A DNA stretch of 64,000 bases from Buxus sempervirens. Taxonomy: Eukaryota; Streptophyta; Magnoliopsida; Buxales; Buxaceae. Below are positions 22,235 through 33,700 of this stretch, one piece after another. A program made the translations under genes and the position numbers. The notes beneath the pieces are model-generated. The model did no database searches and had not been told where the DNA came from. It saw only the letters and a program-made list of their open reading frames with translations. Position 1 is the first letter of the stretch, and each line of letters starts with the position of its first letter. Location of the stretch: positions 53,467,283 through 53,531,282 of the forward strand of contig OX387182.1 of NCBI GenBank assembly GCA_947561395.2, read 5' to 3'.

Positions 22235-22780
22235 AAAACTGAAGAAAATTCCAAAAAAACCTTAGTTCGGTCAAGAGAACCAATCAAATCAAAAATTTGT
22301 GGGACACTTGGAAGCCCTAGAATATTCCAAGAAACCTTGGTCACGAGAACCAATCAAATCAAAATTTGTGGGACACTTGGAAGCCCTAGAATATTCCAAG
22401 AAACCTCTGTTTGGTCACGAGAACCAATCAAATCAAAATTTGTGGGACACTTGGAAGCCCTAGAATATTTCAAGAAACCTTTGTTTGGTCACGAGAACCA
22501 ATCAAATCAAAAATTTGTGGGACACTTGGAAGTCCTAGAAAATTCCAAGAAACCTTTGTTTGGTCACGAGAACCAATCAAATCAAAAATTTGTGGGACAC
22601 TTGGAAGCCCTAGAATATTCCAAGAAACCTTTGTTTGGTTACGAGAATCAATCAAATCAAAATTTGGGGAACATTTGGAAGCCCTAGAATATTCCAAGAG
22701 AAAAAAAAACTTTGGTTGGTCACCAGTATCAATCAAACCAAAATCTTGTGGGACCTTTGGAAGCCCTAAAATATTCCAAC
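22235..22780 (+). repeat. About seven tandem copies of a 75-bp repeat
   Basis: The marker GTGGGACACTTGG recurs at 22299, 22368, 22442, 22517, 22592, then in degenerate form at about 22665 and 22748. Spacing is 69, 74, 75, 75, 73 and 83 bp. Each unit also has GAGAACCAATCAAATC and CCCTAGAATATTCCAAG. Because the unit is close to 25 codons, open frames arise by chance on both strands. It lies between the leader and gag. Confidence 0.95.
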
Positions 22781-22944
22781 CCAAAAAAAATGGAAAAATA
22801 TAGAAAAAAAATAAAAAAATAACAAATAAATCCGGATTTTTGTTCACCTAACTCACTTATCTACATTTATAGGTGTGACCAGGATTAAATGGGAGCTGAC
22901 ATGTTTCTTTGTCCTTCCTTTGCCAGGTACACTTACTTGCAATC

Positions 22945-24510
22945 ATTGCTCCCGTGACCAGATCCAAAGCTCGAGCAATGAATACTAAAGAGAACCAAGC
23001 CCAAGCTACTGTCCCTGTTCAAGACTTTGCTCAGCTGCAAGAGCAGGTGGCCGGACTAGCCAAGATGCTGGGAGACTTACTGGCGGCTCAGGCCCAACAG
23101 GCCCAGGCCCAAAACGAAGCCTCAACTTCCCATCAAACACCGAGACCTCAAGCCTACATTCCACCTCCGGCTCAACCCATACCTGAGCCCATTTCTGAAC
23201 CTGTCCCTGACCTTATTTTGATTAGGGAAAACACTGTTGAGTATGAGAAAGAAATGGAAAAAGAAAAAGCCAGTGAGGAGATGGAAAAGAAACTTCTACA
23301 TAAGATAGAGAGGATTCAAGAAGAACTTAAGGAGGTAAAGGGGGGAAACAGCTATGGAGGTACCACCTTTGACAACCTGTGCATATACCCGGATGCATGC
23401 CTACCGGCAAAGTTCAAGTGCCCAGAGTTCGACAAATATGATGGCATGGGCTGCCCAATGAGCCACTTGAAACTATACTGTGGGGCCCAATGCCAATTTG
23501 GCTGGGATGACGGCATACTGATCCAACTCTTCCAGAGGAGTTTGACAGGATCAGCTCTGAGGTGGTTTGCCACGGTGGACCACGGAAGGATCAGAAGGTG
23601 GAAGGACTTGGCCGACGCTTTTCTGGACCAGTACAAATTTAACTCAGAGATCGTGCCAGACCGGTACGACATGATGAGAATGAGCAAGGGAAAGGAGGAA
23701 ACTGTGCGGCAATATGCTAAAAGGTGGAGAGAGGCTGCCTCCCAGGTCAGGCCGCCTATGTTAGAACCCGAGATGATCTCAACATTTGTGGGTACACTGG
23801 GGCAGCCCTTCTACAATCATCTGGTGGGTCAGATTACCACCAATTTTGCTGCCCTGGTACAGGTAGCCGACCGGATCGAGGAAGGGGTCAGGTCAGGAAA
23901 ATTCATTGACTACTCTACTCTGGCAGGACAGTCAGATTCCTCCACCTCCCAGGCACAGAAGAAGGGAACTGGGTTCAAGAAGAACGGGGCAAGAAAAGGA
24001 GAAGTAAACTTGGTGCAAGCTCCCCCTCCTAAGAGGCCACTCAACATTAATTTGTCTGCACCCCAGCCGGCCCAACAGGCCCAACAGTCATACCAGACCC
24101 CACTTAATGTCAATTGCTCCCCCTCCGTGCCTGCAAATCAAAGGAGGGCTTTTACTAAGGAATAGAAGGATGCCTGGATGGCAACAAGGAGGAGCAGAGT
24201 TTTTACTACTCTTCCCGTGTCTCTTTCCCAACTGTTACCGACCCTGCTGAAAGGGGAGTATGTGACCTTGAAGGAGCCCAACCCAAATGCCTTGAAGGGG
24301 AGGAATTTTGATCCAGCAGTCACTTGCGACTATCACATGGGTGCACCCGGGCACTCTACAGACACTTGTTGGATGCTAAAGCATGTGGTTCAGGATCTGT
24401 TGGACCAAACTGGTCTTTAATCCTGCTGCGCCTGCCCCGTCAGGAAATGATATCGAGCAAAACCCTCTGCCCTACCACAATGGGGCAAGCCCGTCCAACT
24501 CCATCACTAC
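22945..24510 (+). pseudogene. Gag of the Tat/Ogre-clade element (5' part of gag-pol)
   Basis: The family-typical start (M)APVTRSKARAM appears with ATT in place of the expected ATG (about 22945); the first in-frame ATG is 22978. A Gln/Pro-rich and then Glu/Lys-rich coiled segment is followed by the Gag core (LPAKFKCPEFDKYDG ... LFQRSLTGSALRWF ... YKFNSEIVPDRYDM ... RQYAKRWREAASQVRPP ... VADRIEEGVRSGK, about 23395-23900). A TAG at 24163-24165 interrupts it in frame. The same frame then encodes the CDYHMGAPGHSTDTCW zinc-like motif (about 24328-24375) before another stop (24418-24420). The young Ogre is inserted at 24511, and the reading region resumes at 47754. The residues match the intact Ogre Gag at equivalent places. 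Confidence 0.88.
24506..24510. other. Target-site duplication ACTAC (left) of the young Ogre
   Basis: ACTAC at 24506-24510 is repeated at 47754-47758, flanking the complete Ogre element. Confidence 0.96.
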
Positions 24511-25557
24511 TGTGCGCGCATGGGAAACGCGGCACGGGGTAAGTCGGAGTCGCCACCGCCTGATGGGGTGCAGGCGGACACCTGGGTGCCTAATCTTGTC
24601 TATTTAGGGCTTTTTGGTCTACGGCTTGAGATTCTAAGTTTGGTTCTCGGTTGCGGTCCGGGGAAGTCCGTAGACACCCCAGTCCACCCCGTCGGATGAC
24701 GGGTCCCGTGGGTTCCCTGATTTGAGTCAGCTCTCTTGCTTGGTTCTCACCCGATTCCTAATCCAGCAGGTATTTAAGTTAGGTCTTGGCGGGACCACCT
24801 GAGTGGTGTGGGTCCCTTTAGTTGATTTTATCTTTGCTTTAACTTAAATTGTCTGAGTCTGATTGGGTGGGCCCCGTTGGAAGGCTCACGTTGTCCTTGG
24901 CGGGCTTGGGTAAGCCCATGTGCCCATGTGGGCCTCTGTCTAAGCCTAGGAGGCCCTGTGGGCTTTGGTTAAGTGTGTTAGTTTTATTTAGTTTGTTCAA
25001 GTCGTATACTTAAGTGATTTCCATGCAAGAAGCGGGCCGGCATTGATTTGCGGGCCCCTGGGTGGGCCCCCATGTTGGTTGCCAAAATGTCTTTTAATTT
25101 ATTTAAATTCCGCAAGATGTTTTGGATGTTGGGCTTGGGGCCCGTAGTCCAGTTCCGGGCTTCAAAGCCTGAATCTCATGAAGTTAGGGTTTAAACCCAC
25201 ACTTGGTTTGGTTAGTGGGCTTTGGCGGGCCCGATAGGCCCTAGCCCTGGGTCTCGGCCAAACCATGCAATCCACAACATTCCGCACAACAAGGTTCGGG
25301 TGGGCCGCATTGGGTTTGGCCCACCCGGTTCAATTAGTTCACTTTATTTAGTCTTACTTATTCGCATGCTTTGGGATTTACTGGGCTTGGTGGGCCCCGT
25401 TGGAAGGCCCACTAGTGTACCAAGTTGGACCGGTGGTCCAGGTCCCAAGTTGGGTTTCCGGGTGACCCGGAAACCCTGTTAGTTCAGTGGTTTTTGGTTC
25501 AAATTGCTCCAAATTTCGGCAAGACATCAGATCATACAAAAAAAACACATTTTCCGG

Positions 25558-25625
25558 GTGTATCCGGCCTTAGTGGCCGGATACACATGGGCCCTAGGTG
25601 ATCCGGCCTGAGTTGCCGGATCACC
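25558..25625. repeat. Two long-stem hairpins in the Ogre LTR
   Basis: GTGTATCCGGCC/GGCCGGATACAC with loop TTAGT (25558-25586), and GGTGATCCGGC/GCCGGATCACC with loop CTGAGTT (25597-25625), the complement of the AACTCAG loop in the Tat LTR. Repeated at 44874-44941 in the other LTR. Confidence 0.93.
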
Positions 25626-27599
25626 TCAAGATTGCCTTTTTTCGGGCCTTTGCGATTGGGGTAACTCTTGTGGGCTTCCCGGAGGTTTCTACAAGTCATG
25701 TGGGCCTCTATGAGGGCCCACATTGGTCCAGGTCATGGGGTGGCCTCCCATTTGATCCCCTTTGGGATTTCTCCACATGGTCAAGAGGACAAGGGGGAAG
25801 GCATGGTGCTGCCGCCTCTCTTCGAAAAAGAAAAAAAAAAGTAAAGAGACAAAGGTTTCAACACCCCCATCCGAGTGCTTCCGTGCTACCAACCAACACG
25901 CGATCAAAACTCCCAACAATCATGCACTTCCAGCTAAGAAGACCCATCATAGAACCATATATTGTGGAGCATGGAACAGCAACAACAGATGATAAGAAAG
26001 GTAGCTAATATGTATGGGTTTAAAGCATGCTAAGTGGGTTAAGAGAGAGAGGTTGTGGAGGGAAATTGCCTTCCTGCATGGACTAAGATGGAGGCCACCC
26101 TAGAGGTGCTAGGGCTTGATCCTAGGTTTCCCAAGCTTGCTGGAACAGCAACAAGCAATAGGTGCTTTGCTGCTGTTCCCAGCAGCAGCTTGCACACATC
26201 ATTTGGATAGGGTATTGGGGTTGAAGGGTGCATGCAAGCGGGGCAGACCTCAACGTGGGTCATGGTGCACTTGGAGATACCAAAACAGCAAATAAAAGGG
26301 GGCATGGAGTGGGTGGTAGTGCTGCTGCTGTGCCCAGCAGCAGCTCATACGAGCACCCATGGAGGATCACAAGGTAAGGGTAAACATGCTTTCTCTTAAC
26401 CACAAACAGTAGGTTACAAAAAAAAGGAAAACATATTCATCATGGCAGAAATTGCAAGCTAAGTGGAGGAGGGAACATGCTTTTGTGCTTCGAAACAGAA
26501 AACTAAAGAACGAAGTCATGCTTAGCACTCATAGCAATGGCATGAGTAAGGGAAGACCTTTAAAGAAACAGTGACTTGCATGCATATGAATGAACCAGAT
26601 TTGCATCCCTACATTCTCTAGGAACCAACCATAAAACCTATGCCGAAACAGCGATTATATGAGAGTTTTCCCTCGTCCATATGCAAAGAAGGCAAGACCC
26701 ATGCATTGACACACATGTTGGGAAAGTAAATGGAAGAATGTTACCAGGCCTCAACTGTTTGCTTCAACCAGGTCTGAACTTTGGGTTCTAGACTCAAAAC
26801 AAAACTCTAAAGGGGGGAAAAGAAAGGGGGGTTCATATGGGGTACAAAGGGGAACTAATATGAGGGAACAGGCTCCCTTTTAACGTGCACAAAAATGGAC
26901 ACAGCAGCAAGCCCGAGAATGCCCGAGTGACGTAGAGACCCCTCCTAGACCTTCGTGGCGCTCATGCATGGGGCTCTCCCTTACTTAGAGGCCCTATGCA
27001 TGGTAGAAAGTAAAACAATGCATGGTGAACTAACATGAGAGCAGACTTATGCCCAAGAGAGGAGACAAACCCAAAAAAAAACTTATCAGAAAAATCTCAT
27101 TCTAACATATATGCAATAAAACGTGATGAGGAATATTACCTGATAGTTCTTGACCTTTTGGGCAGGGTAATGATGCTCCCTTGAGGTGGTACAGCAGCTG
27201 GAGGTTCTCTTGGTGCACACACTTTTCCCCAACAGCAACTAGGCTCTCCTTTTTCTCTTGGTAGGAAGATGGAGAGGAAGGGAGATGCAAGGAGTCTTTC
27301 TTTGATCTTGAGGTGAGGTGGGGTTGAAAGGCCTCCTTGGAGGTTTTAGGCACCTCTTTGAAGCTGGTACAAGAGCTGGAGACCTCTTCTCCAGCAACCA
27401 CAGCAGTAGAACCCCTTCTTGTTGGGGTGCAAGTAGAGAAGAAGAAGGACTAGGAGAGTGGGAATGGACTTGAGGTGGTCTAGGGAGGTGTTGGAGGCTA
27501 GGGAGGTTGAGAGGAAGCTGGTTCGGATGAAAAAAAGGAGGGCAAGGAGGTTTCAAAAGGATGAAAAGAACCAACCATTGGAAAGGGGGCTGCTGCCCC

Positions 27600-27607
27600 C
27601 TTTTATA
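27600..27607 (-). promoter_or_regulatory. TATA box in the Ogre 3' LTR
   Basis: TATAAAAG on the minus strand, about 10 bp downstream (in element orientation) of the hairpin array 27865-27618. The functional equivalent in the 5' LTR is at 46916-46923. Confidence 0.6.
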
Positions 27608-27617
27608 AAAAACTTAA

Positions 27618-27865
27618 TGTATCCGGACTTGGAGTCCGGATACACTATATACCCTGTGTATCCGGACTCCAAGTCCGGATACATTAAGCTGCCTTTGTAT
27701 CCGGACTTGGAGTCCGGATACAAAACATAATAATTGGCAAAATTGATTTCCGCCGCGAATTTGTCAGAGAATCGGCGCGAATCTTGCCGAGAAAATCTTC
27801 GTATCCGGCCTTGGAGTCCGGATATACACAAGGGTATGTGTATCCGGTATATTTGACCGGATACA
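27618..27865. repeat. GTATCCGGAC hairpin array next to the TATA box
   Basis: TGTATCCGGACT/AGTCCGGATACA stems at 27618-27644 and 27657-27683, a 14-bp version TTTGTATCCGGACT/AGTCCGGATACAAA at 27694-27724, then two imperfect units (27801-27827 and 27839-27865). Loops are TGG or CCA in the perfect units. Repeated at 46934-47181 in the other LTR. Confidence 0.95.
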
Positions 27866-28437
27866 AATCGAAAAATTACGGATTTGCCCTTCGACTTGAC
27901 CGATTCGACCGATTTGACACTTTTGGATATCTACGGATTGCCCCGCACGAATTTTTGTTTAGTCCTTGAGATTTTTGGATATTCAAGATTTAGTCCCCGA
28001 GATATTTCGCTGCGTTGGCAGCCACGTGTGCAGTTCTTGCGCCACGTGTGCAGTTTTCGGCTTTTGCTGCCCGGAAACTTCGACAGCTCATATCTCTTTC
28101 ATCTGATCTCCGATTTGAGCAAACTCAATTGCATTGAACTCGTATCGGAGCCCTCTATTCAATGACATAGGGTTAAGCACTTGGCACGGGGTTCGAGGAA
28201 AAGTCAACTTTCGGCTCATCCTCAAGTTTGACCGCCCGCAGAACCCTTATCCGGACTCCGATTCCAGCAAACTCAGTTGTATTGGAACCGTGTCGAGATT
28301 CCCTATCCATTGAGATGAAGCAAGGTGGCAGATTATTACTTGATCAAAAGGTCAAATTTTGACCCATCAGGGTTTGACTTTTTGACCAGGGTTTGTATTT
28401 CCGGCTCTTTCGGGGGCGCAAAAATGAGGTGCTTACA

Positions 28438-28452
28438 GCTGCCCCTCTTTGC
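28438..28452 (-). other. Polypurine tract of the young Ogre
   Basis: In element orientation AGCAAAGAGGGGCAGC lies directly before the 3' LTR start TGTAAGCACC. Confidence 0.85.
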
Positions 28453-28845
28453 TGGAGTCACCTTGTGGATGAACGGCAAAGAGAAAAAGAATCTCATTTT
28501 TGCGCCTGGCATTTCTGTCGACATGGTCGACGAGCTTTAGTCCTTTGAAGTTTTCATTTTGAGCGGGAAGCGGCCAATGATGTGGCGTCACTTCCTAGCT
28601 TCAGAGTTTCCTCACCCTTTGCTTTTCGGGTTTTTGTAGGGCAACTCTTCAGCATTTAACTTAAGTTTGAAAGAGATTAGATTGGATTTGAGCTCGCCAA
28701 CCTGTTTCGGCGTCGATGTCAGACACTTGACAATATTCTTTTCTTCTTGTTTGTTCCATTAAAGCTTTTAGGTGACTTCAGACTTCTGATCCATTTTGTG
28801 TCTTTTACTTGAAGCTTGCTTGCATTTTCTTCTTCCCCCTTTTTT

Positions 28846-28876
<31 letters not shown>

Positions 28877-30700
28877 GATGGCCAAGGGTTGGGTTAGGAT
28901 GTGGACTGAATGGAGAAAGGAGGAAGGAAGAGTGGAGGAGGAGCTGCTGTTGGTGAGGAGGTGCTTCCAGCGCTGTCCAGTGCCTCAAGGGAGCCCACAC
29001 ACCTGCTCTACTCTATTTACAAAAGTGTGAAATCAAAATTACAAAAGGGGCCATCTTGCCCGATGATATCTTCATTTATGCTCATTCTTCTTCATGTCTT
29101 GTCATTCCTTCTTCGGCAGTGCTTTCTGGTTGGCTTTCCCTTTGGTAGAGGCTCCCTAGCTTGGAGTGACTGTTGCTGGGGATTGGGCCGGAATCTTTTT
29201 TTCTTATTGCCTCTTCTTTCGGGTCGAGCCTTGTTAGTGACAAGCGTGGGAGTTCCCCGGGGAAGGATGCTCCGCTGGGGATAAGTGGGGATTCCTCACG
29301 CTGTCATTTTCCTTCATAAGGCCTTCTCCTTCTGCTTGGGTGCGAATTCTTCATGTTCGTTCAAGCTCTTGTTGAGTGCGAGAGGCTCCACCAGGGATTG
29401 ATGCGAGCTTGCTTGTCTTCTTTCCGCTCTTCTTCGCAAAGCCGGCCTCTTCAGACTGGGCGAGGCTTGATAAGTCTGCATCACTCTCTTATTGCTGGAG
29501 AGGACTCTGCGGGGGATGTAAGGGTGTCGTCCCTTGTCTGCTGAAGGCCTCCCACTGGGGATTTTGGAGGTTGCTATTCTCCGTTTACTGAAAGAGCTCC
29601 GCTGGGGATTTTGGAGAAAATGTCCGTCATTCCCCTTCCACTGTACCTGTAAAGGTAGGACAAGACAACATGTTAGTTATGGAATAGCTGGAGAATGCAA
29701 AACACTTCTCTTATTCTCTTTTTGCTCCAAGCCTTTTGCCCATTGCAGCTGGAACTGGCCTTTGCCAAGGTTCAGAGATTATCAACTCAGGTTAGTAGCC
29801 CAACGTGGAGCTCAAAACAGTTAAGCAGAACAATTATAGAGAAAACAGGTGTGTCAGTGTGTGCCTGTGTTTGCAATATCAAAGAAATTTCCCAAGGTCA
29901 GAAGGGACTTGGAGTGCTTGGTGTTTTCAGAAGCATTGTCATCACAGGCCACTGTGGAGTCTTTGACTCGGGCGCAACCTGCCGGTTCGGACCCCTCAGA
30001 TCTGTGCAATTTTCTCAGTTTACTGTCTGCCACTGTCACTGCTCTCGTCTGTATCTTGCTCCGCTTGATCCAGATGCGACCAGTTCTTCTCTCTCTCTCT
30101 TTTTTTTTTTGATTGACTAACCACACAACGCCCTTTTTCGGGTTTTCGTTGTGTCCAGCCTTTTTAGGAAACTCTGAATTCCGTCATTGCTGATGAACGC
30201 AGACCTAACCGTTTGCCTTGATCATTCCTTTCAAGATCCGAGAGGTCTTAGAGATAGGACGAAACGTAGGCTGGGTCTTGGTTATGAAAGAAAGGATAGA
30301 TGGCTCAAAAAGCTTAATTATTTATGTTTGCAAAGTGTGCTACTTTTATTGTTGGTGGGACTTACATCCTGGTTTATTTGTATCTCTATATTTTTGGCGG
30401 GGTAAACATTTCCCCATTTCCTTTGTTTCTCTCTTTTCTTCTTTTTTTATTTTTATTTTATTTTATTTTTTTTTCTATTGCATTTTCTCTTCTTTTTGAG
30501 GTTTTTCTAGGCAAGAATGCCCGGTTTCTTTTTGCTTTGCCAGGAATGCCCCATTTGGTGCGTAGAACACTTGCAATGGGTTGAAAGAATTTTAAGGCTC
30601 AAAATTGTCTAACTAGGGGAGAATTTAGGGTATTTGGAAGCATTTACAGTCTAAAGGAGAGTTAAGGATGACCTCTCTTCATTTCCCAATCAGAATGATC
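28453..30700 (-). other. 3' untranslated region of the young Ogre
   Basis: About 2.2 kb without a believable ORF. It contains a long T-run (28834-28876 on the plus strand, A-run in the element), T/C-rich tracts at 30090-30112 and 30425-30500, and a dispersed motif GCTGGGGAT(T) on the plus strand (about 29173, 29273, 29550 and 29599, with variants near 29389 and 29506). Confidence 0.7.
28834..28876. repeat. Poly(T)/poly(A) homopolymer tract
   Basis: A nearly pure T run on the plus strand broken by a single C, inside the Ogre 3' untranslated region. It may vary between copies and between assemblies. Confidence 0.9.
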
Positions 30701-33700
30701 TTAGGCATAGTACAGTTTGACTGCGTCTGCATTTATCGGCTCAGGAAAAATTGCCCCGTCCATTTCTTGTAGGATGAGTGCTCCTCGGGACAGAACCTTG
30801 TGGACTACGAACGGCCCTTCGTAGTTTGGCTTGAATTTCCCTCTGTTGTCCTCTTGATGAGGAAAAATTCTCTTTAGTACCAGATCTCCCACTTTGAACT
30901 GTCGTGGCTTCACTTTCTTGTTGTAGGCTCGCGCCACTCTCTGTTGATAGAGTTGGCCATGGCACAAAGCCTTGATCCTCTTTTCATCCAATAATTGCAA
31001 CTGGTCAAATCTGGATTCTTCCCATTCGACGTCACTGATTTCAGCTTCCTTCAGAATTCTGAGTGATGGAATCTGTGCTTCCACGGGGAGGACTGCTTCC
31101 ATTCCGTATACCAGGGAGAACGGGGTTGCCCCGGTCGATGTCCTAATCGATGTCCGATAGGCGTGCAGTGCATATGGCAGCTTCTCATGCCAGTCTCTGT
31201 AGGTAACCACCATTTTCTCGAGTATCCTCTTCAGATTCTTGTTGGCAGCCTCTACTGCCCCATTCATCTTGGGCCGGTATGCCGTGGAGTTTAGATGTCT
31301 GATCTTCAGATCTTCACACATCTTTTCCATGTCCTTATTATTCAGATTCTTTGCATTATCAGTGATGATCGCTTCTGGAACCCCGTAGCGACAGACTATA
31401 TTGTTTCTGATAAACTTGAGCACATGAGATTTCTTCACATTCACGAAGGACATGGCCTCTACCCACTTGGTAAAATAGTCAATTGCCACTAAGATGAACC
31501 GATGCCCGTTTGAAGCCATTGGATGAACCTGGCCTATCATGTCGATTCCCCAGATGGCAAACGGCCAAGGTGATGTCATGGAATACAACGTATTCGGTGG
31601 TGCATGGATATTGTCGGCATAAATCTGGCATAACTGGCATTTTCTAACATGAGCATAGCAGTCGGCTTCCATGGTCATCCAGTAATAGCCCATCCTTAGG
31701 ATTTTCCTTGCTAGCATATGCCCATTCATGTGTGCGCCGCACAACCCTCCATGGATCTCCTCGATCAACTTCTGTGCCTCTGCTTCTCTGACACATAGTA
31801 GTAGGGAATCGTTGTATGACTTCTTGTACAGCCTACCTCCACTGTAGAAGTATTGCCCTGCCAACCTCTGTATAGTTTGCTTCTCTGCAGCTGAGGCACC
31901 TTCTGGCAGAATTCTGTCTCTTATATACCTCTCTATATCTGTGTACCAAGGCTCCTCTTCGGGTGTGCTTTTCTCGATACTGAAGCAGTAAACAGGGTAG
32001 CGCCGAATTTCTATCTCCAATGGTTGCACCCAAGCATTATCCGTGATGGTGGCCATTGACGCCAGCGTAGCTAGTGCATCCGCAAAACGGTTCCCGTCCC
32101 GTGGCATGTAGTCAAATGTCACGCTCTCAAATTCCTCTTCTAATTCCTTGACCAGCTCTTGGTATGGCACTAATTTCACATCTCTGGTCTTCCAGTCTCC
32201 CATCACTTGATAGATGATAAGACTTGAATCACCAAATACTTTTAGCTCTTGTATATGCATCTCGATTGCCGCTCGCAAGCCTAACACACATGCTTCATAT
32301 TCGGCCATGTTGCTAGTGCAATCAAACAGAAGTTTTGCTGCTATCGGGTGATGGACACCGTCTGGGGAGATTAGCACCGCTCCGATCCCCTTTCCATTTA
32401 CATTGACTGCCCCATCAAAGAACATTTGCCACTTAGTTTCCTCTGTGCCCTCCACGGATTCTGCACACATCACACCCTCATCGGGAAAGTGAGTCAGAAG
32501 CGGTTGGTAGTCAGGTAGTGGATGTTCTGCCAAGTGATCCGCCACAGCTTGCCCTTTTATTGCCTTCCTAGTTGTGTAGACAATGTCATACTCAGATAAA
32601 AGGACTTGCCACCTGGCAACCCTACCAGTGGAGATCGGTTTCTCAAAGATGTACTTCAATGGATCCAGATTGGAGATTAGTAAGACTGTGTGACTAAGCA
32701 AATAGTGTCGGAGCTTTTGAGCTGCCCAGACTAAGGCGCAACATGTCTTTTCAAGCACTGTGTATCTAACTTCAATGTTGGTAAACTTCTTGCTCAGGTA
32801 GTAGATAGCTTGTTCTTTTCTTCCTTTCTCATCGTGTTGCCCTAACACACATCCTACTGCCGTCTCTGAGACTGTCAGATACATGATCAAGGGTCGTCCC
32901 GGGACAGGCGGGACCAACGTCGGTGGACTCATCAGATAGGCCTTGATCTTATCAAACGCTACTTGACAGTCGTCATTCCAAACCACAGGGTTGTCTTTCT
33001 TTAGCAGCTTGAATATAGGCTCACACACAGGAGTCATCTGCGCAATGAACCTACTGATATACTGCAACCTGCCCAAGAACCCTCTCACTTCCTTTTCTGT
33101 CGATGGAGGAGGCATCTCCAGAATTGCCTTTGCTTTGACGGGGTCGACCTCTATGCCCCGCTTGCCCACTATGAAGCCGAGCAACTTCCCTGAAGTAACT
33201 CCAAACACGCACTTGTTTGGGTTAAGCCGAAGTTTGTGCTCCCGGAGTCTGTTGAACACCTTTCCAAGGTTTACCAAGTGGTCTTCTTCTTCCTTGGACT
33301 TTGCTATCATGTCATCCACATACACTTCCATTTCCTTGTGTATCATGTTGTGGAACAACAGAGTCATCGCACGCTGATATGTAGCACCCGCATTTTTCAG
33401 TCCGAACGGCATCACGCGGTAACAGTAAGTGCCCCAGTGCGTGATAAAGGATGTTTTCTCCATATCCTCGGGTGCCATTCTTATCTGGTTGTAACCAGAG
33501 AAGCCGTCCATGAAAGAGAACATCGAATGCGTTGCTGTATTGTCTACCAGTACATCGATGTGCGGCAATGGGAAGTCGTCCTTCGGACTTGCTCTATTCA
33601 GATCTCTATAGTCAACACACATCCTGACTTTCCCGTCTTTCTTGGGAACCGGCACGATGTTGGCCAACCACTCTGGATAGTGAGTTACTTGCAAGAATCC

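Larger units (their letters stand above)
24511..28437 (-). repeat. 3' LTR of the young Ogre (family B)
   Basis: In element orientation it runs TGTAAGCACCTCATTTTTGC (28437) to CCATGCGCGCACA (24511). Contents: U3 with a hairpin array (27865-27618) ending next to a TATA box (27607-27600); a GCTGCTGCTG/CAGCAGCAGC hairpin (26321-26344); two hairpins at 25558-25625; and a PBS-like decoy about 45 bp from the LTR end. Several short open frames in this LTR (for example 25598-26008 and 27239-27574) recur in the other LTR and look non-coding. Confidence 0.97.

Noticed and set aside
22226-22847. Overlapping repetitive open frames on both strands, up to 153 aa
   Set aside because: They are produced by the 75-bp tandem repeat; the unit is close to a multiple of three and has few stops. 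No domain or composition typical of a protein.
25598-27574. Several ORFs of 76-136 aa, repeated with identical sequence 19,316 bp further on
   Set aside because: They lie inside the Ogre LTRs, and the duplication simply reflects the two LTR copies. They are absent or disrupted in the older LTR at 60628-64000.
27618-27865. Regularly spaced palindromic repeats resembling a CRISPR array
   Set aside because: The context is a plant LTR, the spacing is irregular, the intervening sequences are short, and no cas-like gene is present.
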